From NCBI GenBank assembly GCA_902476475.1, contig CABSDO010000005.1, positions 1-41,705 on the forward strand: a DNA stretch of 41,705 bases, in the 5' to 3' direction. The notes below the pieces were generated by a model. The model saw nothing but the letters and a program-made list of their open reading frames with translations. It was not told where the DNA came from and did not search any database. The DNA comes from an uncultured Collinsella sp. Lineage in GTDB: Bacteria; Actinomycetota; Coriobacteriia; Coriobacteriales; Coriobacteriaceae. Both the position numbers and the translations under genes were made by a program. Below are positions 1 through 9,007 of this stretch, in pieces (the stretch's first letter is position 1; each line of letters opens with the position of its first letter).

Positions 1-78
1 AGAGCAGCAAACTTAACCCGCGCCAGCCGGCCCCGGAGACCCTCCCGGAGGGCCCAAAAAATATTTTCAAAAAAGTTG

Positions 79-108
79 TTGCGCACCGGACAGGCTTCTG
101 TGTATACT
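79..108 (+). promoter_or_regulatory. Probable promoter of the tRNA-Asp gene
   Basis: A -10 box TATACT lies at 103-108 and a weaker -35 box TTGCGC at 79-84, with 18 bases between them. A start around base 115 would leave about 40 bases of leader before the tRNA. The upstream stretch is A/T-rich (AAAAAATATTTTC), as in stable-RNA promoters. Bases 1-78 hold no gene that I can support. Confidence 0.5.
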
Positions 109-154
109 AATCCCCGCAGCGCACGCGAGCGGAAACAAACGCGAACGACTGCCT

Positions 155-232
<78 letters not shown>

Positions 233-240
233 ACGCAATT

Positions 241-268
241 AAAACCACGTCTTCGGACGTGGTTTTTT
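241..268 (+). terminator. Rho-independent terminator of tRNA-Asp
   Basis: An 11-bp perfect stem AAAACCACGTC/GACGTGGTTTT with a TTCG tetraloop runs straight into a T tract. It lies 9 bases after the tRNA CCA end. Confidence 0.9.
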
Positions 269-571
269 GCGTTTGATAGGACCTCGATCCCATCGGCTCC
301 TTTCGCCCAAAACCAAAGCCTTCCAATTCCCGGACAAGCTCCGCTTGAGACATGGTTCAAACAAGGAATTTGTTGCGCAACGCCTGCTCAATGAAGTAGG
401 GGCAGGTTATACTGAATTGCACTATGGGCCGTTTTTGATGCAAGAGGCTTCAAACACGGCATTCAGTGGGCACCCATTTTGCAATTTGGGCGTCCATACG
501 GTCATTGGTGTCTCGACGTAAGCTCGGCCCCGGAGCTCGTTCGAGCTGTTCCTATTCTTGAAAGGGGAAAA
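269..571. other. Intergenic region, leader of the Rrf2 gene
   Basis: About 300 bases contain no convincing reading frame on either strand. A TATACT hexamer at 408-413 could be the -10 box for the downstream Rrf2 gene, but no good -35 box stands 16-18 bases upstream, so I do not call a promoter. A reading frame continues upstream of the chosen Rrf2 start but has no family similarity there. Confidence 0.4.
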
Positions 572-1057
572 ATGGACATATCGAGGAAGACTGATTACGC
601 CCTTCGCATGCTCGCGATACTTGCCGAGGATCCGGAGCGCCTGCTTTCTGTTCGCACCGCCGCCGAAGAGGTCAATGTTCCGTATTCGTTTGCCCGTTCG
701 ATCCAGCATGGTTTGGTTCAGGCCGGTATTGTGGAGAGCCTGCGTGGCGTCCATGGCGGCATGCGTCTTAAGGTCAGCCCCGACGATGTCACCATCCGCC
801 AGGTCGTTGAGGCCGTCCAGGGCCCCATCGTCATGAACGATTGCACCGCGCCCGATGGCGACTGTGCGCGCATGGGTACGTGCTGCTATCATTCCCTGTG
901 GGCCGGAGCTCAAGCGCTGATGCGCGACTACCTCGATTCCGTTTCGCTGGGCGATATCGTCGCTCACCGCCAGTTCCCGGCCGTCGATTCCAAGTTCGCC
1001 GACCGCGATGCGTTTCCCGAGTACGCCACCTGTGCGTGCGCTTGCCGGGGGGAATAG
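572..1057 (+). CDS. Rrf2-family transcriptional regulator, probable Fe-S sensor
   Basis: This 161-residue protein begins MDISRKTDYALRML, the usual Rrf2 N-terminus leading into a winged helix. The recognition region is around residues 27-65, and VRTAAEEVNVPYSFARSI is typical. Cys91, Cys98 and Cys104 are spaced C-x6-C-x5-C, and His107 follows. This is close to the Cys92/Cys98/Cys104/His107 set known to bind the [2Fe-2S] cluster in IscR, so an iron-sulfur or redox sensor is likely. The extra Cys105 and a C-terminal CACAC are unusual. The start at 572 is chosen because GAAAGGGG lies just upstream; the frame extends to 479 without family similarity. A MutY-like gene follows after 21 bases and rubrerythrin after that, which fits an oxidative or iron stress theme. 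The target genes are unknown. Confidence 0.88.
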   Translation: MDISRKTDYALRMLAILAEDPERLLSVRTAAEEVNVPYSFARSIQHGLVQAGIVESLRGVHGGMRLKVSPDDVTIRQVVEAVQGPIVMNDCTAPDGDCARMGTCCYHSLWAGAQALMRDYLDSVSLGDIVAHRQFPAVDSKFADRDAFPEYATCACACRGE

Positions 1058-1078
1058 CGCCGCATAAGGAGCATAGCC

Positions 1079-1984
1079 ATGATTCAGGACCCCTTTCGTT
1101 CGATGATTCGTTCGGAAGGGGTCCTGCGTTATCGCGACCTTCCGTGGCGCCGCACGCGCGACCCGTACATTATTTGGCTTTCCGAGGTTATGCTGCAGCA
1201 AACGCAGGTGCCGCGTGTGGAGACGCGGATGCCCGCGTGGCTCGACCGCTTTCCGACTGTACAGGCGCTCGCTCAGGCCGCTCCTTCCGACGTTTTGGAT
1301 GCCTGGCAGGGGATGGGCTACAACCGGCGTGCTCTGGCGCTTCACAGAGCCGCTCAGTGCATTACGGAAGATTGGGATGGGGAGTTTCCACGTGAGACGC
1401 GCGACCTGGTCGCCCTGCCCGGTATTGGCCCGGCGACGGCGCAGGGCATCCGGTCGTTTGCGTTCGATCTTCCGGGCGTGTATCTGGAGACCAACGTGCG
1501 CACGGTCTTTCTGCATCATTTTTTTCCCGATGTGCCGGCCGTTCCCGATCGCGAGCTGGTGCCGCTGATCCAAGCCGCCTGTCCGGCGGCCCCCGGTACG
1601 ACGGCGGACGAGATTGCTCCCTTTGCCGCGCCTCAAGACGATGCCGACACGCCGCGCGCGTGGTATTACGCGCTGCTGGATTACGGCGCGTATCTTAAAA
1701 AGACGCTGCCCAATCCTTCCAGGCGGTCGGCGGGCTATAGCCGCCAGTCTAAGTTTGAGGGCTCGCGCCGCCAAAAGCGCGCCCATATTGTGCGCATGCT
1801 GCTGGCGGCGCGCGATGGGCAGCCGGCGGGCATTACGGTTGATGAAGCTGTTGCAGGCGTTAACGAGATGGAGACGGCAGCCGGCAGAGAGTCGGTCGAG
1901 CGCGAGCTGGTCGCAAGTATTCTTGCCGATCTGGAACGCGAGGGCTTTTGCCGCTCCGAGGGCGATCGTTGGCTGAGTGTGTAG
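1079..1984 (+). CDS. MutY-like HhH-GPD adenine glycosylase lacking the Fe-S loop
   Basis: This is a 301-residue protein of the helix-hairpin-helix GPD superfamily, closest by eye to A/G-specific adenine glycosylase. It has LPWR at 21-24, the MutY signature SEVMLQQTQV with Glu36 at the site of the catalytic Glu37, and the hairpin LPGIGPATAQ at 113-122. Two features are odd. The segment expected to read LDxNVxRV reads LETNVRTV, so Glu137 replaces the catalytic Asp. The four-cysteine [4Fe-4S] loop and the C-terminal Nudix-like domain are absent; a segment SRQSKFEGSRRQKR replaces them. The protein is therefore a divergent subfamily whose activity on A:8-oxoG cannot be assumed. AAGGAG precedes the ATG, and the gene lies 21 bases after the Rrf2 gene, probably in one operon. 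The first codons form a long hairpin, listed separately. Confidence 0.8.
   Translation: MIQDPFRSMIRSEGVLRYRDLPWRRTRDPYIIWLSEVMLQQTQVPRVETRMPAWLDRFPTVQALAQAAPSDVLDAWQGMGYNRRALALHRAAQCITEDWDGEFPRETRDLVALPGIGPATAQGIRSFAFDLPGVYLETNVRTVFLHHFFPDVPAVPDRELVPLIQAACPAAPGTTADEIAPFAAPQDDADTPRAWYYALLDYGAYLKKTLPNPSRRSAGYSRQSKFEGSRRQKRAHIVRMLLAARDGQPAGITVDEAVAGVNEMETAAGRESVERELVASILADLEREGFCRSEGDRWLSV
1085..1126 (+). promoter_or_regulatory. Strong hairpin covering codons 3-16 of the MutY-like gene
   Basis: Bases 1085-1098 pair with 1113-1126 in a 14-bp stem (core AGGACCCCTT/AAGGGGTCCT, one G-U pair) with a 14-base loop. The stem starts six bases after the start codon, where stable structure usually reduces translation initiation. 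No T tract follows, so it is not a simple terminator. Confidence 0.6.
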
Positions 1985-2098
1985 CCCGCTCAAATCTGAA
2001 GAACCGGATTGTAAGGTTTAGATTTTCGATATGAGGGCATCCTAAAGACAAGGCCGCTCGAAGCCTACGGGCGGCATGTGTTGAAGGGAAGTACACCT

Positions 2099-2638
2099 AT
2101 GGATTTTGAGAACTCCCAAACCAAGAAGAACCTCGAGACCGCTTTTGCCGGTGAGTCCCAGGCGCACACCAAGTATCGCTACTACGCATCTAAGGCCAAA
2201 AAGGACGGCTACGTTCAGATCTCGAATATCTTTGCCGAGACCGCAGGCAATGAGTCCGAGCACGCCAAGCTGTGGTTTAAGTATCTGCACGACGGCGCCG
2301 TTCCCGACACCCTGGACAACTTGCGTGATGCCGCTGCGGGCGAGAACTACGAGTGGACCACGATGTACGACGAGTTTGCCAAGACCGCCGAGGAGGAGGG
2401 CTTTGCCGAGATTGCCGCAAAGTTCCGCGGCGTCGGTGCTGTCGAGAAGGCTCACGAGGAGCGCTACAACAAGCTTGTCGAGCGCATTGAGTCGGGCGAG
2501 GTGTTTGAGCGCGAGGGCGTGAAGGTATGGAAGTGCCTGAACTGCGGGCACCTGCATGTGGGCGCCGAAGCGCCCGAGGTGTGCCCGGTGTGCAACCATC
2601 CGAAGGCGTACTTTGAGGAGCAGGTGGTGAACTACTAG
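2099..2638 (+). CDS. rbr: Rubrerythrin
   Basis: This 179-residue non-haem iron protein is expected to reduce hydrogen peroxide in the cytoplasm of anaerobes. Residues 1-135 form the ferritin-like di-iron domain, with the expected carboxylate and histidine motifs (AGESQAHTKY at 17-26; ETAGNESEHAKLW at 47-59; KAHEERY at 117-123). Residues 143-172 form a rubredoxin-like centre with C146-x2-C149 and C162-x2-C165. Length is typical. The ATG at 2099 is chosen because GAAGGGA lies about 10 bases upstream and MDFENSQTKKNL is a standard rubrerythrin start. A GCCGC/GCGGC inverted repeat sits in the leader at about 2053-2075. Its position after the Rrf2 gene suggests redox control, but a direct link is inferred. 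Confidence 0.95.
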   Translation: MDFENSQTKKNLETAFAGESQAHTKYRYYASKAKKDGYVQISNIFAETAGNESEHAKLWFKYLHDGAVPDTLDNLRDAAAGENYEWTTMYDEFAKTAEEEGFAEIAAKFRGVGAVEKAHEERYNKLVERIESGEVFEREGVKVWKCLNCGHLHVGAEAPEVCPVCNHPKAYFEEQVVNY

Positions 2639-2676
2639 CGCCGATACGAACGTGGACTGCGGAGCGCAGGGCGGGG

Positions 2677-2822
2677 AAATACCTTTCCCTCCCGCTCACG
2701 GCTCCGCAGGGTAACTGCTGGTTTCGCCGCTCCGGGCGTCAGACCCGCGGCGTATCCCTTTCCCTCTCGCTCACGGCTTCGCAGGGTCGCGCGAGGCAAA
2801 GGCATACGCCGCGGGTCTGACG
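2677..2822. repeat. Repeat-rich gap with a long inverted repeat and a direct repeat
   Basis: CGTCAGACCCGCGGCGTAT at 2737-2755 is the perfect reverse complement of 2804-2822, and pairing continues inward with a few mismatches (CCTTT/AAAGG, then CCTC/GAGG). About 86 bases can therefore fold into one rod. A segment of about 30 bases, reading CCTTTCCCTC then CGCTCACGGCT then CGCAGGGT, occurs twice in direct orientation (about 2683 and 2758). No coding potential is seen. Confidence 0.7.
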
Positions 2823-2863
2823 ACGCGGGCTTGCCAACGAGTTTTGGCCAATAGTTTGGTTTT

Positions 2864-2894
2864 CGTGCCGTCCCTTTTGGGGCGGCACGTTTTT
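2864..2894 (+). terminator. Rho-independent terminator downstream of rubrerythrin
   Basis: CGTGCCG/CGGCACG, extended by four more pairs, encloses a TTTT loop and is followed by TTTTT. It is the first clear terminator after rubrerythrin, about 225 bases downstream, so the repeat-rich gap is probably transcribed. Confidence 0.75.
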
Positions 2895-2922
2895 GTATGG
2901 GGTCCCTGTCTACACAATTTCT

Positions 2923-2976
2923 GTCAAGCTTTTGGCCAGCTTTTGGTTAGTTGGCGGGTTGATGGAAGGCCAAAAG
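2923..2976. repeat. Dispersed inverted-repeat element, copy 1
   Basis: CTTTTGGCC at 2929-2937 pairs with GGCCAAAAG at 2968-2976. The left flank GTCAAGCTTTTGGC (2923-2936) recurs as an exact reverse complement at 41403-41416, next to a similar CTTTTGGC/GCCAAAAG hairpin. I take these as two copies of one intergenic element. Confidence 0.5.
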
Positions 2977-3147
2977 ATCATTCGATAAAAAAGCTCAGAG
3001 AAAGTGCTGGTAGGGGAGTCGTTGAGCTTTTCGACAGCTTTCTGGTAAAAGAAACTTTGCAGCCATTGCTACGGATTGTGTTGCCGTGGCCTTGGCGGTG
3101 CGGGATGCTGGTCGTAAGCGTCGAATGATCCGATTTTGGAGGCCAGC

Positions 3148-3570
3148 ATGGATCTGTTTCTTGAGACTCCGCAGCAACAAGCTGAGCGCATGCTGCGTCA
3201 GCAGCAACGACTCATGGAGATGCAAATGCAAGGGGTAGCCGCCCAGCCCCCTGCGCAAAACGTTACACCCGCGGTTTCGCCTGCGGGCGAATCGGCACCA
3301 GAGGCCTATTCCGTACAGCAAGATTCATATGCGCAGGAGCTCGCGTTCGACAAGCGTCGTGCGCGTCGTCGCCGCGTGGGCCAGCGCCTGCGCACATTGG
3401 CGATGATCGTGCTCATTCCGCTAGGACTTGCGGCGATTTTCTTGGTCTCGTATGCGCTCACCTGCATCCTCAACGGTGCTTCGCCCGGCGAAGTGCTCCA
3501 ACATCTGTCAGCCCTCGGCCAGCGCCTAGGCGATGTCATAACAACAATCCGCGCCGGCTGGGAGAGTTAG
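3148..3570 (+). CDS. Hypothetical protein with one membrane segment
   Basis: This 140-residue protein has no recognised family. The N-terminal 40 residues are rich in Gln and Met (PQQQAERMLRQQQRLMEMQ) and may form a helix. Residues 40-65 are Pro/Ala-rich. A basic stretch KRRARRRRVGQRLR precedes a single hydrophobic segment (about residues 88-110, AMIVLIPLGLAAIFLVSYAL). The basic side suggests the N-terminal part stays in the cytoplasm. TGGAGG lies 5 bases before the ATG at 3148. It stands alone after a long repeat-rich gap. No function can be assigned. Confidence 0.65.
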   Translation: MDLFLETPQQQAERMLRQQQRLMEMQMQGVAAQPPAQNVTPAVSPAGESAPEAYSVQQDSYAQELAFDKRRARRRRVGQRLRTLAMIVLIPLGLAAIFLVSYALTCILNGASPGEVLQHLSALGQRLGDVITTIRAGWES

Positions 3571-3635
3571 CGTTTGTCACATTAGGACTTCTAGGGTGTA
3601 GGGATTATCGCCACGAGCGGAATTCTTGCATCCTG

Positions 3636-3683
3636 TTGGTCCTGTCGTGCGACTGAATAGTATTATTGAAGATGAATAATAAT
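3636..3683 (+). promoter_or_regulatory. Possible promoter and operator of the nucleotidyltransferase/HTH pair
   Basis: TTGGTC at 3636-3641 and TAGTAT at 3658-3663 are 16 bases apart. An inverted repeat TATTATT (3661-3667)/AATAATA (3675-3681) overlaps the -10 box. This is the arrangement expected if the HTH partner represses its own operon. Confidence 0.4.
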
Positions 3684-3693
3684 AGGATTTGTT

Positions 3694-4224
3694 ATGTATA
3701 AGCAGGATTTAGAACAGACTCTTTTGGGCATTGACGAAGAGGCGGAGCTGGAAATAGGTCCAAGAGACGACAGGCCGAACGTTGTATTGGTGGGAGGAAG
3801 CGCCTTCATGCTAAACGATGTGACGAATCGTTCGGTTACACATGACATTGATGTGTTTGAGGCAGATAAGTGCCTCCGCGAGATCATAGCTCGATACCCC
3901 GAGGTGAATGGTATGGCGGTGGCATATTGTAATCAGATGCCGTTCAATTACGAAGATCGTTTGATTCCCTTGGATATTGGGGCGCGTTTTATCAGGTACC
4001 TTACGCCATCCTTGGAGGACCTGGCGGTAATGAAGCTCTATGCCTACCGTCCGAACGACATCATCGACCTTCATAGTCAGGCATTCGTCGACCGACTTGA
4101 TTGGGGGTTGCTCGAACGGCTTATATTCGACGAGGGAGAGGCGCTGGCGTCGTCGCCTTCGGAGCGGAGTTATCAAGAGATGGTCTGCGCATACAGGCAA
4201 TACAAAAAGGAGGTGCTCGGTTGA
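3694..4224 (+). CDS. Nucleotidyltransferase-fold protein (DUF6036-like), possible toxin
   Basis: This 176-residue protein shows the minimal nucleotidyltransferase signature: VLVGGSAFML at 31-40 and an acidic pair in THDIDVFEA (Asp51, Asp53). A later LEDLAVMKLYAYRPNDIIDL segment contains the Lys/Asp pattern typical of DUF6036 and AbiEii-type proteins. Those families include toxins that modify tRNA or other targets by adding nucleotides, so a toxin role is plausible but not shown. The downstream HTH gene starts inside the stop region of this gene, so the two are translated together. The local sequence is less GC-rich than the flanking housekeeping genes, which suggests acquisition. The ribosome binding site is weak (AGGAT). 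Confidence 0.65.
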   Translation: MYKQDLEQTLLGIDEEAELEIGPRDDRPNVVLVGGSAFMLNDVTNRSVTHDIDVFEADKCLREIIARYPEVNGMAVAYCNQMPFNYEDRLIPLDIGARFIRYLTPSLEDLAVMKLYAYRPNDIIDLHSQAFVDRLDWGLLERLIFDEGEALASSPSERSYQEMVCAYRQYKKEVLG

Positions 4225-4784
4225 ATCTGACCTTTGAGGGATTCTTAAAAGGCTATTGCCGAGAGCTATCCGGACAGCAGTCGCTGAGTTTTAGAAAATT
4301 GGTTGAGCAGGCGATGACGGATGCGCCGCGCGTGGCGGAGCCTCTGTTTTTGCTCGCTTTGGCGCAAGGAAAAGCCGAATACGTTCTGGGTTTATCCGAG
4401 GGCTCGTGGATGGAACGGGATTACCGAGACGTTTTATCCTTGTACGGTCAAGCGGGTAGCATGGCGTCTCTATGCGCCAAAAGTGAGCTCCCTAATCGTT
4501 ATGCCAACGTTTGGCGTGCGTATAGAGCGGTGAAGGAAAAGCCGGCGGCCGATAGAAGGGTGAACGCCCTGATGAGAAAGAAAACGCTGGAAGCATTGGA
4601 GGAATCGGGTGTAACGCGCTATGGCCTCTGCCGTGCTCTGCGCCTGAATAAAGGAAACGTATACGCATACTTGGCCGGCGATGACTCAAAGGTGAGCAGG
4701 AAAACGGCGCGCCGCATTATGGAATATGCGGAGGAGAGGGGCGCCCAAGAAGGGGCCGGGCGCCCGGTGTGTGTGGCGGGGTAA
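4221..4784 (+). CDS. HTH protein paired with the nucleotidyltransferase, possible antitoxin
   Basis: This is a 187-residue protein with a C-terminal helix-turn-helix. TRYGLCRALRLNKGNVYAYL followed by SRKTARRIMEYAEERG resembles an Xre or plasmid-regulator recognition region (about residues 133-175). The N-terminal part is helical and unassigned. The start is taken as TTG at 4221: AAGGAGGTG lies at 4208-4216 and the TTG overlaps the TGA stop of the upstream gene. Other in-frame starts further upstream would lie deep inside that gene. The overlap implies fixed stoichiometry, as in toxin-antitoxin pairs. A plain regulator of the upstream enzyme is the main alternative. Confidence 0.6.
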   Translation: MNLTFEGFLKGYCRELSGQQSLSFRKLVEQAMTDAPRVAEPLFLLALAQGKAEYVLGLSEGSWMERDYRDVLSLYGQAGSMASLCAKSELPNRYANVWRAYRAVKEKPAADRRVNALMRKKTLEALEESGVTRYGLCRALRLNKGNVYAYLAGDDSKVSRKTARRIMEYAEERGAQEGAGRPVCVAG

Positions 4785-4835
4785 GATTGATCGCGGTTTT
4801 GATTGGTGCTCGATTGGGTTTGTTGGGCGGAGTTT

Positions 4836-6191
4836 ATGTCTGCTATTGATATTGTGCTTGTTGTGATCGCCTTGGTGGCGGTGGGGGTTGCTGTGGCTTG
4901 CGCCCTCCAGCTCAAGAGCCTGCGTGCCGAGTTGCGGGAGCGTGGCGACAGTAGCGCGGAAACGCTGGCAGCACTCGAGCAGGCCAACAACGCGCTCGAT
5001 GCTCTGAACGTCGCGCTGGCCGAAACCCGCCGCACGGCCAATGCCATCGCGCAGCAGCAGACGACCGATGCGGCCGTGGAGCAGCAACGTTACCTGACCA
5101 TCGCACGTGAGTTTTCGCAAGCTGGTGACCGGATGGATGACCTGCGCCGCGAGACGGCCCAACAGCTCGGCGCCAATCGCGAGGGCATCGAGCATCGCCT
5201 GGACAAGGTGCGCGAGACGGTCGATGTCCAGCTGGGCGCCATCCGCAAGGACAACAACGTGCAGCTCGATCAGATGCGCGCGACGGTGGACGAGAAGCTC
5301 TCCCGTACGCTCAACGATCGCCTGTCTGCATCGTTTAAGCAGGTGAGCGACCAGCTCGAGGCCGTGTACAAGGGATTGGGCGACATGCAATCCATCGCCA
5401 CCGGAGTGGGCGATCTTAAGCGCGTGCTGGGCAATGTGAAGGCGCGTGGCATTTTGGGCGAGGTGCAGCTGGGTGCAATTCTGGCGGACATCCTTACACC
5501 CGACCAGTATCTGGAAAACGTCGCCACCAAGCCCGGCGCCTCGGAGCGCGTTGAGTTTGCCGTCAAGCTGCCGGTGGACGAGGGCGACCCCGTGCTGCTG
5601 CCGATTGACTCCAAGTTTCCGGGCGACGCGTACGAGCACTTGCTCGACGCACAGGAGTCGGGCGACGCTGAGGCCGTCGCCACCGCGCGCAAGACGCTTG
5701 ACGCCATGGTGAAGCGCGAGGCAAAGGACATCTGCGAAAAGTACCTGAGCGTGCCCGCGACCACCAATTTTGGCATTATGTTCGTGCCGTTTGAGGGACT
5801 GTACGCCGAGGTCGTCAGCCGACCCGGGCTCATCGAAACCCTGGGCCGCGACTATCACGTCAACGTTGCCGGTCCCAGCACCATGGCGGCCATCCTCAAC
5901 AGCCTGCAGATGAGTTACCAAACGTTTAAGCTGCAAAAACGCACCGATGACGTGCTGCGCGTGCTCTCCGCTGTCAAGGCCGAGCTGCCGCGCTATCAAA
6001 AGGCGCTGCGCCGCGCCCAGCAGCAGATCGAGACCGCGGGCAAAACGGTCGAGGGCATCATCACCACGCGCACCAACGTCATGGAGCGCAAGCTCAAGGA
6101 CATCGACGCGCTGGAAGACGCCGACCAAGCCGATGAGATCTTGGGACTCACGTCCGCGAGCCTTCTCGCGGACCAAGAAGACGAGGACTAA
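4836..6191 (+). CDS. rmuC: RmuC-family DNA recombination protein
   Basis: This 451-residue protein has the RmuC layout. An N-terminal membrane segment spans about residues 4-24, followed by a long coiled coil to about residue 165 that is rich in Glu, Gln and Arg. Then comes the conserved nuclease-like RmuC domain, marked by KARGILGEVQLGAIL, LPIDSKFPGDAYEHLL, NFGIMFVPFEGLYAEV and VAGPSTMAAILNSLQMSYQ. RmuC limits inversions at short inverted repeats in E. coli, probably as a nuclease. The ATG at 4836 is preferred over upstream TTG codons because GGCGGA lies just before it and the membrane segment then begins at once. The C-terminus is acidic. A strong terminator follows. Confidence 0.92.
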   Translation: MSAIDIVLVVIALVAVGVAVACALQLKSLRAELRERGDSSAETLAALEQANNALDALNVALAETRRTANAIAQQQTTDAAVEQQRYLTIAREFSQAGDRMDDLRRETAQQLGANREGIEHRLDKVRETVDVQLGAIRKDNNVQLDQMRATVDEKLSRTLNDRLSASFKQVSDQLEAVYKGLGDMQSIATGVGDLKRVLGNVKARGILGEVQLGAILADILTPDQYLENVATKPGASERVEFAVKLPVDEGDPVLLPIDSKFPGDAYEHLLDAQESGDAEAVATARKTLDAMVKREAKDICEKYLSVPATTNFGIMFVPFEGLYAEVVSRPGLIETLGRDYHVNVAGPSTMAAILNSLQMSYQTFKLQKRTDDVLRVLSAVKAELPRYQKALRRAQQQIETAGKTVEGIITTRTNVMERKLKDIDALEDADQADEILGLTSASLLADQEDED

Positions 6192-6202
6192 TTGCAACAA
6201 GA

Positions 6203-6244
6203 CGGTGGGGCACCGGCGCAAACGCGGGCGCCCCACCGCTTTTC
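6203..6244 (+). terminator. Rho-independent terminator of rmuC
   Basis: CGGTGGGGC at 6203-6211 pairs with GCCCCACCG at 6230-6238, and CTTTT follows. The stem lies 12 bases after the rmuC stop. Confidence 0.75.
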
Positions 6245-6318
6245 GCATCGCGCTTGTCTGAAGTGCGCTTTAGTGTGCAACAATGGCGTTTCGCCCTATC
6301 AGACGCGAAAGGAAGCCC

Positions 6319-8121
<1,803 letters not shown>

Positions 8122-8184
8122 GCGTCTCGGACGTGGGACAATTGTGCCCATGAGTTTATTGTGCCGTTGAGCCGAGGAGTCGTT

Positions 8185-8850
8185 ATGCCACGCGAGACCA
8201 ATGCCGCCAAGCGCGAGCGCGCCGTTGAGGTGTGCGAGCGTCTCAACCGTCGCTATGGGCCGGTCGAGTGTTTTTTGGACCACGAGAATCCCTTCCGCCT
8301 GCTGATCGCGGTGCTGCTCTCGGCGCAAACGACCGATGCGCAGGTCAACAAGGTGACGCCGCGGCTGTTTGCCCAGTGGCCCACGCCCGAGGCCATGGCC
8401 GGGGCGAGCGTGGCTGACGTGGCAGACACCATCAAGTCACTCGGCTTCTACAAGAGCAAAGCCAAACATGCCGTCGAGGCCGCGCAGATGATCGTCGCCG
8501 ACTATGGCGGCGAGGTGCCGGCCGACATGAAGGAACTCGTGAAGCTGCCGGGCGTGGGACGCAAGACGGCGAACATCGTGCTCAACGTGGGGTATGGCAT
8601 CGTGGAGGGCATTGCGGTGGACACGCACGTCAACCGCATTGCGCACCGCCTGATGCTGAGTCCCAAGACGCATGCCAAGGAGCCGCTCAAGACCGAGCAG
8701 GATCTGCTCAAGATTTTGCCGCACGAGTATTGGGAGTCGGTCAACCATCAGTGGATCACCTTCGGTCGCGAGATCTGCGATGCCCGCAAACCCAAGTGTG
8801 ACGAGTGTCCGCTGGCGGATTTGTGCCCCAGCGTGCGCGTAGCGGGGTAG
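8185..8850 (+). CDS. nth: Endonuclease III
   Basis: This 221-residue bifunctional DNA glycosylase/AP lyase acts on oxidised pyrimidines in base excision repair. The hairpin LPGVGRKTANIV contains catalytic Lys127, and VDTHVNRIAHR supplies catalytic Asp146. There is one more residue between them than in E. coli. The C-terminal C-x6-C-x2-C-x5-C set (CDARKPKCDECPLADLC) binds the [4Fe-4S] cluster. This gene keeps every feature that the MutY-like protein at 1.1 kb lacks. The ATG at 8185 follows GAGGAG at the correct distance. It lies 63 bases after the ABC gene and upstream of mfd. Confidence 0.96.
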   Translation: MPRETNAAKRERAVEVCERLNRRYGPVECFLDHENPFRLLIAVLLSAQTTDAQVNKVTPRLFAQWPTPEAMAGASVADVADTIKSLGFYKSKAKHAVEAAQMIVADYGGEVPADMKELVKLPGVGRKTANIVLNVGYGIVEGIAVDTHVNRIAHRLMLSPKTHAKEPLKTEQDLLKILPHEYWESVNHQWITFGREICDARKPKCDECPLADLCPSVRVAG

Positions 8851-8954
8851 GGCGGAACGCATCTTCGTCTGGCGTTTTTTGCGGGGCTGGGTTTGCCCTT
8901 GAGCCGGAGTCCTCTCCATGCGCTACCATGACAGACAATGTATTTGACGTACGA

Positions 8955-8981
8955 CCCGCCGAGCTTGCCCCGGCGGGCTTT
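8955..8981 (+). terminator. Probable terminator between nth and mfd
   Basis: CCCGCCG/CGGCGGG with a nine-base loop is followed by CTTTT. It lies in the 157-base gap, 27 bases before the mfd start, so it could equally be a hairpin in the mfd leader. Confidence 0.5.
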
Positions 8982-9007
8982 TGGCGTTGCGATGCCGGAG
9001 GAACAGC

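Noticed and set aside
1..60. GC-rich hairpin CCCTC-CCG-GAGGG as a terminator
   Set aside because: On the plus strand it is followed by A bases rather than T bases, and no gene end is visible upstream.
422..1993. Minus-strand open frame of 523 codons opposite the Rrf2 and MutY-like genes
   Set aside because: It is antisense to two genes with clear family signatures and has no ribosome binding site or family motif.
2844..3128. Plus-strand open frame of 94 codons after the rubrerythrin terminator
   Set aside because: It runs through a terminator and a dispersed inverted repeat, and its composition does not look like a protein.
4686..6248. Minus-strand open frame of 520 codons opposite rmuC
   Set aside because: It is antisense to a complete rmuC and shows no conserved motif.
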